NCBI RefSeq assembly: GCF_009735685.1
Contig: NZ_WHPN01000025.1
Location: 1 to 32,970 of the forward strand
Origin: Streptomyces lycii
GTDB taxonomy: Bacteria > Actinomycetota > Actinomycetes > Streptomycetales > Streptomycetaceae
Direction: 5' to 3'
DNA: 32,970 nucleotides
Part shown: piece after piece, positions 24,893-31,928 of the stretch
How positions within the stretch are numbered: the first letter of the stretch is position 1
Layout: each line of letters starts with the position of its first letter
Position numbers and translations under genes: made by a program
Notes under the pieces: generated by a model
Database searches by the model: none
What the model was told of the DNA's origin: nothing
What the model saw: only the letters and a program-made list of their open reading frames with translations

Positions 24893-25012
24893 ATGACCTC
24901 CGGCATCCCCCGTGCGGTGGACGGGCAGCCTCAGGGCGACGGTGATCTCAGCCCGGCGGCAGCACTCCGCGGCGCGGCGGGGCCGGCCGGACGGGAAGGA
25001 GGCGGTACGTGA
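24893..25012 (+). CDS. 39-codon ORF overlapping the second PAMT (doubtful)
   Basis: ATG at 24893 opens a 39-residue frame (starting MTSGIPRAVDGQPQGDGDLS) whose TGA overlaps the GTG of the methyltransferase gene (GTGA, 25009-25012). It contains two Asp-Gly pairs (D10-G11, D16-G17), so in position and content it could be a methyltransferase substrate. Against it: no ribosome-binding site, Ala/Gly-rich second half, and the nucleotide similarity to the first locus lies in another frame. Probably chance, but worth checking. Confidence 0.25.
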   Translation: MTSGIPRAVDGQPQGDGDLSPAAALRGAAGPAGREGGGT

Positions 25013-26196
25013 TCCAGCAGCCGAGCGCGGCGGAGGAGGCCGGACGGCTGGGGCTGGCCTGCGAGCTCGTCGCGAAACGGACGCTGGACAGCGACTGGCT
25101 GCCCGCGTTCGAGGCGGTGCCGCGCCATCTGTTCGTGCCGGACGTCATCTGGCCCGGCAGTGCGAGCGGCGACCGGCCCTGCGACCGCGTCGTGCGCGGC
25201 GAGGACCCGGCCGCCTGGTGGACCGCGGTGCACACGGACGTGCCCATCACCACGCAGTGGGACGACGGCGCGTACACCGGGCCCGGCACCGGCAAGGTGC
25301 CGACCTGCTCCAACTCCATGCCGTCCATGGTGTTCTCGATGCTCCGCGCGCTGGCCGTCGAGGAGGGCGGCCGGATCCTGGAGATCGGCACCGGAACGGG
25401 GTGGAACGCGGCGCTCCTCGCGCACCGGGCCGGCGGGGCGAACGTCGTGACCGTCGAGGTGGACGACGGGCTCGCCGCCTCGGCGCGGTCCCGCCTGGAG
25501 GCCGCCGCGGCGCGTACGGGCGACACGGTGCCGGTCACCGTCGTCGGGGACGGCGCCGACGGGCATCCGGCGCTCGTCCCGTACAGCCGGGTCATCGCGA
25601 CCTGCTCCGTCGAACGCGTTCCGGCGCAGTGGCTCGCGCAGTGCGCCCCGGGCGCGGTGATCGTCGTGCCGTGGGGACCGGCGTACGGCGGCGAGGGCAT
25701 CGCGCGGCTGACGGTGCGCGAGGACGGCTCGGCCGACGGGCCGTTCACCGCGTCCTCCGCGTTCATGCGGTTGCGCGGGCAGCGCGAGGACCGGCCGCCG
25801 CCCGGCGCCTACCTCTCCCGGCCGTGGCCCGGCGGGGGGCGCCGGAGCAGCACCGGGCTCTCCCCGGAGCTGGTCGGCGGCTGGAGCGCGATGTTCGCGA
25901 TCGGGGTGCGGGTGCCCGGCCTGTTCTGCCGGACGGGCGGCCGGCGACGGGACGGCTCGTACCGGATGTGGCTGTACGACACCGGGGTGACGAGCTGGGC
26001 GACCGCCGACCACACGCCCGGCCGCGACGCGTACTCGGTGGTGCAGTCCGGGCCGCGCGCGCTCTGGGACGAGCTGGAGGCGGCCTGGGACTGGTGGCAG
26101 GGGCACGGGGAGCCGGGCTTCGACCGCTTCACGCTGACGGTGAGCGCCGAGGGGGAGCAGCGGATCGCACTGGACGAGGAGTCGTGGGTGGTCTGA
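25009..26196 (+). CDS. RiPP-type protein-L-(iso)aspartyl O-methyltransferase (copy 2)
   Basis: A second 395-residue PAMT, exactly as long as the one at 13809-14996 and similar throughout without gaps of note (I judge roughly three quarters identical by eye). The same landmarks are present: WLPAFEAVPRHLFVPD, TCSNSMPSM (one Ser changed to Cys relative to SSSNSMPSM), ILEIGTGTGWNAALL, VIATCSVERVPAQWL, VQSGPRALWDELEAAWDWW. Start GTG with a near-perfect ribosome-binding site (AAGGAGG, spacing 6). No convincing precursor precedes it. It may act on the peptide encoded at 13691, on an unlinked substrate, or be a relic whose substrate gene has decayed; the coding sequence itself is intact. Confidence 0.87.
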   Translation: MIQQPSAAEEAGRLGLACELVAKRTLDSDWLPAFEAVPRHLFVPDVIWPGSASGDRPCDRVVRGEDPAAWWTAVHTDVPITTQWDDGAYTGPGTGKVPTCSNSMPSMVFSMLRALAVEEGGRILEIGTGTGWNAALLAHRAGGANVVTVEVDDGLAASARSRLEAAAARTGDTVPVTVVGDGADGHPALVPYSRVIATCSVERVPAQWLAQCAPGAVIVVPWGPAYGGEGIARLTVREDGSADGPFTASSAFMRLRGQREDRPPPGAYLSRPWPGGGRRSSTGLSPELVGGWSAMFAIGVRVPGLFCRTGGRRRDGSYRMWLYDTGVTSWATADHTPGRDAYSVVQSGPRALWDELEAAWDWWQGHGEPGFDRFTLTVSAEGEQRIALDEESWVV

Positions 26197-26539
26197 TTCC
26201 CCGGTGTGGTGGGCCTGGTGGGTGCGGTGGGCGCGGTGAGCCTGGTGGGCGCGGTGGGCGCGGTGAGCCTGGTGGGCGCGGTGGGCCTGGTGGGCGCGGT
26301 GGGCGCGGTGAGCCTGGTGAGCGGGTTGCCGTTGCCTCGGTCCCGGCGTCTCGGGGGCGGGCTCGGGCTCGGCGCCTCGGTCTCGGGGGCGGGCTCGGGC
26401 TCGGCGCCTCGGTCTCGGGGGCGGGTTCGGTCTCGGGGCGGTCTCAAAGGCGGGGCGATCTCAGGGGTGGGCGCGGTCTCGGGGGCGGGCTCGGGGCCCG
26501 GCCCGAGTCCTGCCCCTCGTACTCCTCAGAACCGGCCGG
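26197..26539. repeat. Tandem-repeat intergenic region between convergent genes
   Basis: From 26208 to about 26323 the DNA is a 9 bp pattern built of GTGGGCGCG and GTGAGCCTG units in a higher-order 27 bp arrangement. At 26350-26381 and 26382-26413 an identical 32 bp unit (starting CTCGGGGGCGGGCTCGGGCT) repeats in tandem, with a third partial copy from 26414. No gene is supported here; the repeats make open frames in several phases. Confidence 0.75.
26487..26510. terminator. Hairpin between convergent PAMT copy 2 and thiol transferase genes
   Basis: GGGCTCGGG (26487-26495) pairs with CCCGAGTCC (26502-26510) around a 6 nt loop, a 9 bp stem with one wobble pair. It lies 30 bp past the stop of the minus-strand gene. 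Candidate terminator, though in such GC-rich repeats chance hairpins are common. Confidence 0.35.
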
Positions 26540-27655
26540 TCATGAGCCCGGCCCACCCGCGGACCGGCCCGCCACCCGGTGTGCCGTGTCCGGCGGAGGC
26601 ACTGATTCCGCGGCCGGCGGCGGTCCGGGCGGGGTGCCGTCGCCGAACGGGCGCCCGCCCAGCTCCTCCCGGTGGTGCGGGGTCAGCCAGCCGGACAGGT
26701 CCGGGCCGCCGGGCACGATGCGGGTCGGGTTGATGCCCTCGTGCACCTGGTAGTAGTGCCGCTTGATGTGGTCGAAGTCGACGGTGTCGCCGAAGCCCGG
26801 CGTCTGGAACAGATCGCGGGCGTATCCCCACAGCACCCGGTCCTCGGTGATCTTGAACCGGTTGCACTTGAAGTGGCCGTGGTAGACGGCGTCGAAACGG
26901 ACCAGGGTCGTGAAGAGCCGGATGTCGGCCTCGGTGATGGTGTCCCCGACCAGGTAGCGGCGGTCGGCGAGCCGCTGCGACACCAGGTCGAGACGGTGGA
27001 AGAGGGCGCGGAAGGCGTCGTCGTACTCCTCCTGGCCACTGGCGAACCCGCACTTGTAGACGCCGTTGTTGACGTCGCGGTAGATGCCGTCCATGACGGC
27101 GTCGATCTCGTCGCGGAGCGGTTCCGGGTAGAGGTCCGGCGCCCCGGGCCGGTGCAGCGCCGTCCACTCGGTCGCCAGGTCGAGGGTGATCTGCTGGTAG
27201 TCGTTGGTGACCAGCTTGCCCGTGGGCACGTCGACGACCGCCGGGACGCTGATGCCGCCCGAGTAGTCCGGCTCCCGGGCGGCGTACGCCTCACCGAGGA
27301 AGCGGATGCCGAGGACCGGGTCCCGGTCACCGGGATCCAGGGTGAACCGCCAACTGCGCTCGTCCTGGATCGGGTCGGTGACGGCCAGCGACAGGGCGTC
27401 CTCCAGCCCGAGGAGCCGCCGGGAGACCAGGGCACGGCTGGCCCAGGGACAGGCGCGGCTGACGACGAGCCGGTACCGGCCGGGCTCGACCGGCCAGCCG
27501 TGGTCCCTGCCGTCGGCGGTGATGCGGTCGGTGAAGTGGCTCTTGGACCGCTTGAAGGGCTTGTGCCCGTACGCGGCGTTGCCGAGCGTCTTCCCGCCGT
27601 CCTCGCCGCCGGCGTCCGTGGTGCCGTCCGTGGTGCCGTCCGTGGGTGCGCTCAT
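26540..27655 (-). CDS. GST-like thiol transferase, ECM4/YqjG (Xi-class) family
   Basis: A 371-residue cytoplasmic enzyme of the glutathionyl-hydroquinone reductase family, which reduces thiol conjugates of hydroquinones. The thioredoxin-like domain has the catalytic CPWA motif (C69-P-W-A72 in YRLVVSRACPWASRALV) and family-typical ITADGRDHGWPVEPGRY, LYPEPLRDEIDAVMDGIYRD, NGVYKCGFASGQEEYD and the helical C-terminal domain (ADIRLFTTLVRFDAVYHGHF, KRHYYQVHEGINPTRIVPGG). Streptomycetes make mycothiol rather than glutathione, so the physiological thiol is probably mycothiol. The last 60 residues are Pro/Gly-rich and not conserved-looking. Start ATG 27655, preceded by GGAAGGA. It lies 124 bp after the serine hydrolase gene on the same strand. 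Confidence 0.9.
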   Translation of the reverse strand: MSAPTDGTTDGTTDAGGEDGGKTLGNAAYGHKPFKRSKSHFTDRITADGRDHGWPVEPGRYRLVVSRACPWASRALVSRRLLGLEDALSLAVTDPIQDERSWRFTLDPGDRDPVLGIRFLGEAYAAREPDYSGGISVPAVVDVPTGKLVTNDYQQITLDLATEWTALHRPGAPDLYPEPLRDEIDAVMDGIYRDVNNGVYKCGFASGQEEYDDAFRALFHRLDLVSQRLADRRYLVGDTITEADIRLFTTLVRFDAVYHGHFKCNRFKITEDRVLWGYARDLFQTPGFGDTVDFDHIKRHYYQVHEGINPTRIVPGGPDLSGWLTPHHREELGGRPFGDGTPPGPPPAAESVPPPDTAHRVAGRSAGGPGS

Positions 27656-27779
27656 CGTGGATCCTTCCGGTGCCGCGGGCGGTACGGCGGCGCGGGCTGC
27701 TCCCCCGCGCCGCCTCTTCCAGCTTGTCCGGAATGGGTTCCCCCGTACCGCGGGCCCACCCCTCCCGGGGACGGCCGGG

Positions 27780-29042
27780 TCACCGTACGGGTGACGGGGC
27801 ACTGCCGGTGGTGCCGCCGGGCGGCCGGGTCGCGGCGTCCGCGATGCGCTGCGTGAGCTGGGCCTGGGTGGCGTCGCGGTGGGTCGGGTGGAAGGCGAAG
27901 ACGATGCGGCGCTGCTGGTCGCGGGTACTGAACATGCCGTTGGCGTAGCCGTACTGCTCTCCGGTCTTGCCCCAGACCGTGACCCCGTTGGCGGTGGCCG
28001 TCTGGAGGCCGGTGCCGAAGCGGGCGGGGGTGCCGTCGATCATGCGGATGCCCTCGGGCAGCGTGCACATCCGGTCCAGCAGCCGGCGGGGCAGCAGCCG
28101 GTCCGAGAAGAGCGCGGTGACGAAGCGGGTCAGATCGTCCGTCGTCGAGATCATCTCGCCCTCGCCGAAGTCCTTGGACGGGTCGATCTCCGTGATGTCC
28201 CGCAGCCTGCCGTCGGACATCTCCAGATAGCCGCGCACGTGCGGACCCCGGATCCTCCGCTCGTGCACCGGTACGTCCGTGCCGCGCAGGCCGAGCGGGC
28301 GGAGCAGCCGCCCTTCCACCGCCCTGCCGAAGTGGTGCCCGGTCAGCCTCTCGACGACCAGGGCCGCCAGCACGTAGTTGATCCCGCGGTAGTCCTGCGC
28401 GGTGCCCGGCTCGAACTTCATCGGGGTCCGGGAGACGGAGGCGACCAGCCGCTCCGGCGTCCAGCGGTCGAAGCGGTGCTCGAACACCGCCTCGGGCGTG
28501 CTCAGCTCCGGGTGGCCGACCTCGTCGGGCAGGCCGCTGGTGTGGTTCAGCAGTTGCTCCACCGTGATCGGCGGGAACGCGGCGGGAAGCAGTCCGGGCA
28601 GACAGCGCTGCACCGGAGTGGACAGCGCGAGCCGTCCCTCGGCCACCAGCTGGAGCACGACCGTGGCCACGAAGACCTTGGTGATGCTGCCGACGCGGAC
28701 CTTGTCGTGCGGCCGCACCGGCCGTTCCGAGCGGAGGTCGGCCACGCCCGAGGTGCCGTACCAGGAACCGGCCGAGCCGCTGATCCGTAACTGGACGGCG
28801 GTGACCGGCGGATGGTCGAGATCGGCGATCGCGGCGCGCAGGGCGCCGGGGTCCGGGGGCGGGACGGGGACACCGGCCGCGGGGGCCGTTCCCGCGCCGG
28901 CCGTCCCGTACGGCGGACCCGGGGGCGAACCGGGGGGTCCTGCCGCGTGTGCCGGGCGCGCGCCGGTGACCAGGAGCGTTCCGGAGAGGGCGGCACCGGC
29001 GCTGAGGAGGCGGCGCCGGGAGAAGGAGAGGGAAGAGGCCAT
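27780..29042 (-). CDS. Secreted serine hydrolase, R61-like DD-carboxypeptidase family
   Basis: A 420-residue exported protein of the beta-lactamase (Pfam) / class C-like serine hydrolase family, resembling the Streptomyces R61 D-alanyl-D-alanine carboxypeptidase. Tat signal SFSRRRLLSAGAALSGTLL with cleavage near ARPAHA (residue about 33), then a Gly/Pro linker (34-65). The nucleophile motif is S119-ITK122 (VGSITKVFVATVVLQLVAEG). LLNHTSGLPD is typical of the family. The second motif, normally YSN, reads Y218-RG here (QDYRGINYVLAALV), and the third is K359-TG (R61 has HTG). Activity on peptidoglycan or on beta-lactams cannot be decided from sequence. No good ribosome-binding site precedes the chosen ATG, but the signal peptide supports it. 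Confidence 0.88.
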   Translation of the reverse strand: MASSLSFSRRRLLSAGAALSGTLLVTGARPAHAAGPPGSPPGPPYGTAGAGTAPAAGVPVPPPDPGALRAAIADLDHPPVTAVQLRISGSAGSWYGTSGVADLRSERPVRPHDKVRVGSITKVFVATVVLQLVAEGRLALSTPVQRCLPGLLPAAFPPITVEQLLNHTSGLPDEVGHPELSTPEAVFEHRFDRWTPERLVASVSRTPMKFEPGTAQDYRGINYVLAALVVERLTGHHFGRAVEGRLLRPLGLRGTDVPVHERRIRGPHVRGYLEMSDGRLRDITEIDPSKDFGEGEMISTTDDLTRFVTALFSDRLLPRRLLDRMCTLPEGIRMIDGTPARFGTGLQTATANGVTVWGKTGEQYGYANGMFSTRDQQRRIVFAFHPTHRDATQAQLTQRIADAATRPPGGTTGSAPSPVR

Positions 29043-29584
29043 GCGGCCACTCTGTCCGGAGGGCCCGCCCCGGCCATCAGGGCTGTACCGGAGAGAACCC
29101 TGAGAGGAACGGCAACGAACCCGGGGACAGGACCGGGGACAGGAGACGGCGAGGCGGCGAGGCAGGGTGGGCCGGGCGGGGGGCCAGGAGGAAGGGCGGG
29201 GGCCAGGAGGAAGGGACGGGGCCGAGGGCCGGAAGTCGGGGCCGGGACGCCGGAAGGCGGGGCGGGGGGGCAGAGACAGAGCCGGGCCCGAGGAGAGCAG
29301 GACCTGAGCGCCGGTGTGCCGGGCGGCAGCGGACCGGGCGGCGGACACACCGAACGGCATGGGGAGCACTGAACGGCAGCGGACGCACCGGGCGGCGGAC
29401 GCACCGGAGCCCTGCCACTCGGGCAGGGCTCACGGCAGGGTCGTCGGGCGTGCTTCAGGAGGACCGCCGGCCCGGAGGACCGCCGGCAGGGCCGACAGCA
29501 GGGCTCCCGGCAGGCCGTGCGCCGGCGGGGGCAGACCGTCCCGTCGGCAGGACTCCCGGCAGCACGCACACGTACGAGCCGCGT
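29043..29584. other. GC-rich repetitive intergenic region, right edge of accessory block
   Basis: About 540 bp without a supported gene. A 17-19 bp motif, GGGGCCAGGAGGAAGGG, is repeated near 29180-29217, and GCGGACGCACCG-type repeats occur at 29335-29405. It separates the minus-strand serine hydrolase from the conserved DUF5063-recR group. No integrase, tRNA or clear direct repeat matching the left junction near 5300-5700 was found. Confidence 0.4.
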
Positions 29585-30259
29585 TCAGGGGCGCGCGGAC
29601 TTCGTCGTCACGCCCAGCGGTACGCCGATCTCCTCCGCCATGACCCGGCCCGCCTCCTCCTCCAGCGAGCCGTCGTCCGGCACACCGTCGGCGTCCGTGT
29701 CCAGCCCGTTCAGCTCCTCCAGCGGGCTCTCCGTACGGATGTGGGTGAGCAGCGACTGGAGGGCGCGCAACGCGGCGGAGGCAGTCGGCCCCCAGGTGTT
29801 GAAGTACGAGAACTGCCACCACCACAGCGCCTCGCTGACCCGGCCGGCCCGGTAGTGGACCATGCCGTGCCGCAGGTCGGCGATGATGTCGGCGAGGTCG
29901 TCGGAGATGCGGTGCGGCACCGGTTCGCTGCGCGGCACGTACGGGTCGAAGACCTCGGAGTAGACGTCCGCCGGGTCGAGCAGGACCGCGAAGCGCTCCC
30001 GCAGATCGTCCATGTCGGGCTCCGGGCCGGTGTCCGGCTCGTAGCGCTCGACCGGCACGAAGTCCTCGTGCGCGCCGAGCCGGCCGCCGGCGAGGAGCAG
30101 TTGGGAGACCTCCAGCAGCAGGAAGGGGATCGCGCTGCCCGGTTCGTCGCCCTTCGCCACCTCCGTGACCGCGACGAGGAAGCTCTCGATCTGATCGGCG
30201 ACCTGCACGGCGAAGTCGCCCGGGTCCTGGTGGGTGTCGTGGAGCGTGGCGTCAGACAT
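29585..30259 (-). CDS. DUF5063 domain protein
   Basis: A 224-residue soluble protein of the DUF5063 family, of unknown function, usually found next to recR in actinobacteria. Recognisable parts are [20 protein letters not shown], the central [30 protein letters not shown] and the aromatic segment [15 protein letters not shown]. No membrane segment or catalytic motif is evident. ATG at 30259 overlaps the recR stop by 8 bp and has GGGAGAAG upstream inside recR, so it is translated with recR. An in-frame start 27 nt earlier is less likely. It marks the right boundary of conserved synteny in this window. Confidence 0.88.
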   Translation of the reverse strand: MSDATLHDTHQDPGDFAVQVADQIESFLVAVTEVAKGDEPGSAIPFLLLEVSQLLLAGGRLGAHEDFVPVERYEPDTGPEPDMDDLRERFAVLLDPADVYSEVFDPYVPRSEPVPHRISDDLADIIADLRHGMVHYRAGRVSEALWWWQFSYFNTWGPTASAALRALQSLLTHIRTESPLEELNGLDTDADGVPDDGSLEEEAGRVMAEEIGVPLGVTTKSARP

Positions 30260-30851
30260 CGAGAAGTCTTCTCCCTTCGAAGGCACGTCCCAGCGTGACC
30301 TCGTCGGCGTACTCCAGGTCTCCCCCGACAGGGAGCCCGCTGGCCAGTCGCGTGACTTTCAGTCCCATCGGCTTGATCATGCGCGCGAGGTATGTGGCCG
30401 TGGCCTCTCCCTCGAGATTCGGATCCGTGGCCAGGATCAACTCGGTGACGGTGCCGTCGGCGAGCCGGGCCAACAGTTCTCGTATACGCAGATCGTCCGG
30501 GCCTACACCTTCGATCGGGCTGATCGCTCCGCCGAGCACGTGATACCGCCCGCGGAACTCCCGGGTGCGCTCGATCGCGACGACATCCTTGGGCTCCTCC
30601 ACCACACAGATGACCGCCGGATCACGGCGCGGGTCCTGGCAGACCCGGCACTGCTCCTCCTGCGCCACATTGCCGCAGACGGCGCAGAAACGAACCCGGG
30701 CCTTGACCTCCGTCAGCGCGTGCGCGAGCCGGCGGACGTCCGCGGGCTCGGCCTGCAGGATGTGGAAGGCGATCCGCTGCGCGCTCTTGGGACCGACGCC
30801 GGGCAGCCTGCCCAACTCGTCGATGAGGTCCTGGACCACGCCTTCGTACAC
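30252..30851 (-). CDS. recR: Recombination mediator RecR
   Basis: RecFOR-pathway protein that with RecO loads RecA on gapped DNA. A 199-residue protein of standard length and layout: helix-hairpin-helix [20 protein letters not shown] (about 9-28); a four-cysteine zinc finger C56-AVC59 ... C68-RVC71; and a Toprim domain (about 79-175) with [12 protein letters not shown] and [20 protein letters not shown]. The C-terminal [15 protein letters not shown] is typical. GTG start at 30851 with AAGGAG about 10 nt upstream. Part of the conserved dnaX-ebfC-recR string on the minus strand; the DUF5063 gene overlaps its end. Confidence 0.97.
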   Translation of the reverse strand: MYEGVVQDLIDELGRLPGVGPKSAQRIAFHILQAEPADVRRLAHALTEVKARVRFCAVCGNVAQEEQCRVCQDPRRDPAVICVVEEPKDVVAIERTREFRGRYHVLGGAISPIEGVGPDDLRIRELLARLADGTVTELILATDPNLEGEATATYLARMIKPMGLKVTRLASGLPVGGDLEYADEVTLGRAFEGRRLLDV

Positions 30852-30898
30852 GAGTCGCCGTCTCCTTCTTCTTCCTGCTTCGCTCGTACGCTAGTCGG

Positions 30899-30926
30899 CC
30901 GCCGCTAAAGCCCGGATCAGCGGCGG
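30899..30926 (-). terminator. Inverted repeat between ebfC and recR
   Basis: CCGCCGCT (30899-30906) and AGCGGCGG (30919-30926) are perfect 8 bp arms with a 12 nt loop. It lies in the 127 bp gap between the two genes. It may be an attenuating terminator or mRNA processing structure; no T-tract follows. Confidence 0.3.
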
Positions 30927-30978
30927 AACGGGGCCGGGGCCGCCGCTCCGGAAGGCCGGGGCGCCGGGCCGGTCCCGG

Positions 30979-31332
30979 TCAGATGCCGAGCCCGGGCATG
31001 CCACCGAGGCCCTGCGCCAGCGGGCCCAGCTTCTGCTGCTGGAGCTCCGCCGCGGCGGCATTCGCGTCGCGCACCGCCGCCAGCACGAGGTCGGCGAGCG
31101 TCTCGGCCGTCTCCGCCGGGGAGGCGTCCTCGTCGTCCACCGCCTTCGGGTCGATGACGAGGCCCTGCAGCTCCCCGGCACCGTTCACCGTCGCCTTGAC
31201 GAGGCCCCCGCCCGCGGAGCCCTCGACGGGCGTCTCGGCCAGCTCCTGCTGGGCCGCGGCGAGGTCCTGCTGCATCTGCTGGGCCTGCTGCAACAACTGC
31301 TGCATGTTGGGCTGGCCACCACCGGGAATCAA
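30979..31332 (-). CDS. ebfC: Nucleoid-associated protein YbaB/EbfC family
   Basis: Small dimeric DNA-binding protein of the YbaB/EbfC family, encoded between dnaX and recR in most bacteria. 117 residues: [20 protein letters not shown] and [20 protein letters not shown] form the helical start, [20 protein letters not shown] the beta sheet, and [20 protein letters not shown] the last helix. The start is probably TTG at 31332, because AGGAG lies 7 nt upstream and the family in Streptomyces begins [12 protein letters not shown] start eight codons earlier at 31356 has no ribosome-binding site. TAGGCT on the minus strand at 31378-31383 is a possible -10. Confidence 0.92.
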   Translation of the reverse strand: MIPGGGQPNMQQLLQQAQQMQQDLAAAQQELAETPVEGSAGGGLVKATVNGAGELQGLVIDPKAVDDEDASPAETAETLADLVLAAVRDANAAAAELQQQKLGPLAQGLGGMPGLGI

Positions 31333-31928
31333 CGCTTCACTCCTGGCACTCGACAACGGTTCTGCTCCGACAGCCCGAGCCTACGTGCTCCCGGGGCGGC
31401 GCGCCCTACGCCGGGGGAAGGAGTACGCCAGTACGGGACGGGGGCAGGGCACGGGGCACGGCACCCGGTGCCGGAAACCGTACGCGGGCGGGCTGTTACG
31501 GGGCCACGGAGGCACGGGGTGCCCGGAGGCGGCGGGGGACGGGGGGGGGAGGGTGCCCGGGGTGGCGGGTGCCTGGGGGTGGCGGGTGGCGGGGGACGGC
31601 TCCCGGGGGCGGCGGGTGCCCGCGGAGTTTCCGGGGGACGGCGGGTGCCCGGGGGTGGCGGGGTGCGCGGGACGGTTCCCGGGGGGCGGGGGTGCGCGGT
31701 GGGGGCGCAGGCGCGTCACCCGGTCCCCAATGCCGGATGCCCGGTGCGGGAGCCCGGCCAAGCCGGTGCCCGAAGGAGAGCCCGACGCCCGGAGGGGCCC
31801 CGACGCCCAGGGAACCCGACGCCCGGAGGGCCCCCGGCGCCCGGGGCCGACCCGCCGCCCCGGGTCCGGCCCCCGGGCCCGGCCCGGCGCCCGCCACTCG
31901 TCGTGCCCGTCCTACTCGTCTACTCGCC
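31333..31928. other. Repetitive intergenic region between dnaX and ebfC
   Basis: Nearly 600 bp of extremely GC-rich sequence, unusually long for a pair that is adjacent or overlapping in most genomes. GGGTGGCGGGTGCC-like motifs recur from 31500 to 31720, and CCCGACGCCC(A/G)G motifs from 31780 to 31850. A small palindrome, CGGCACCCGGTGCCG, is at 31459-31473. No gene or RNA is supported. Confidence 0.45.

Noticed and set aside
24912..26753. 613-codon plus-strand frame overlapping PAMT copy 2
   Set aside because: Different frame from the conserved methyltransferase; Arg/Gly/Ala-rich shadow.
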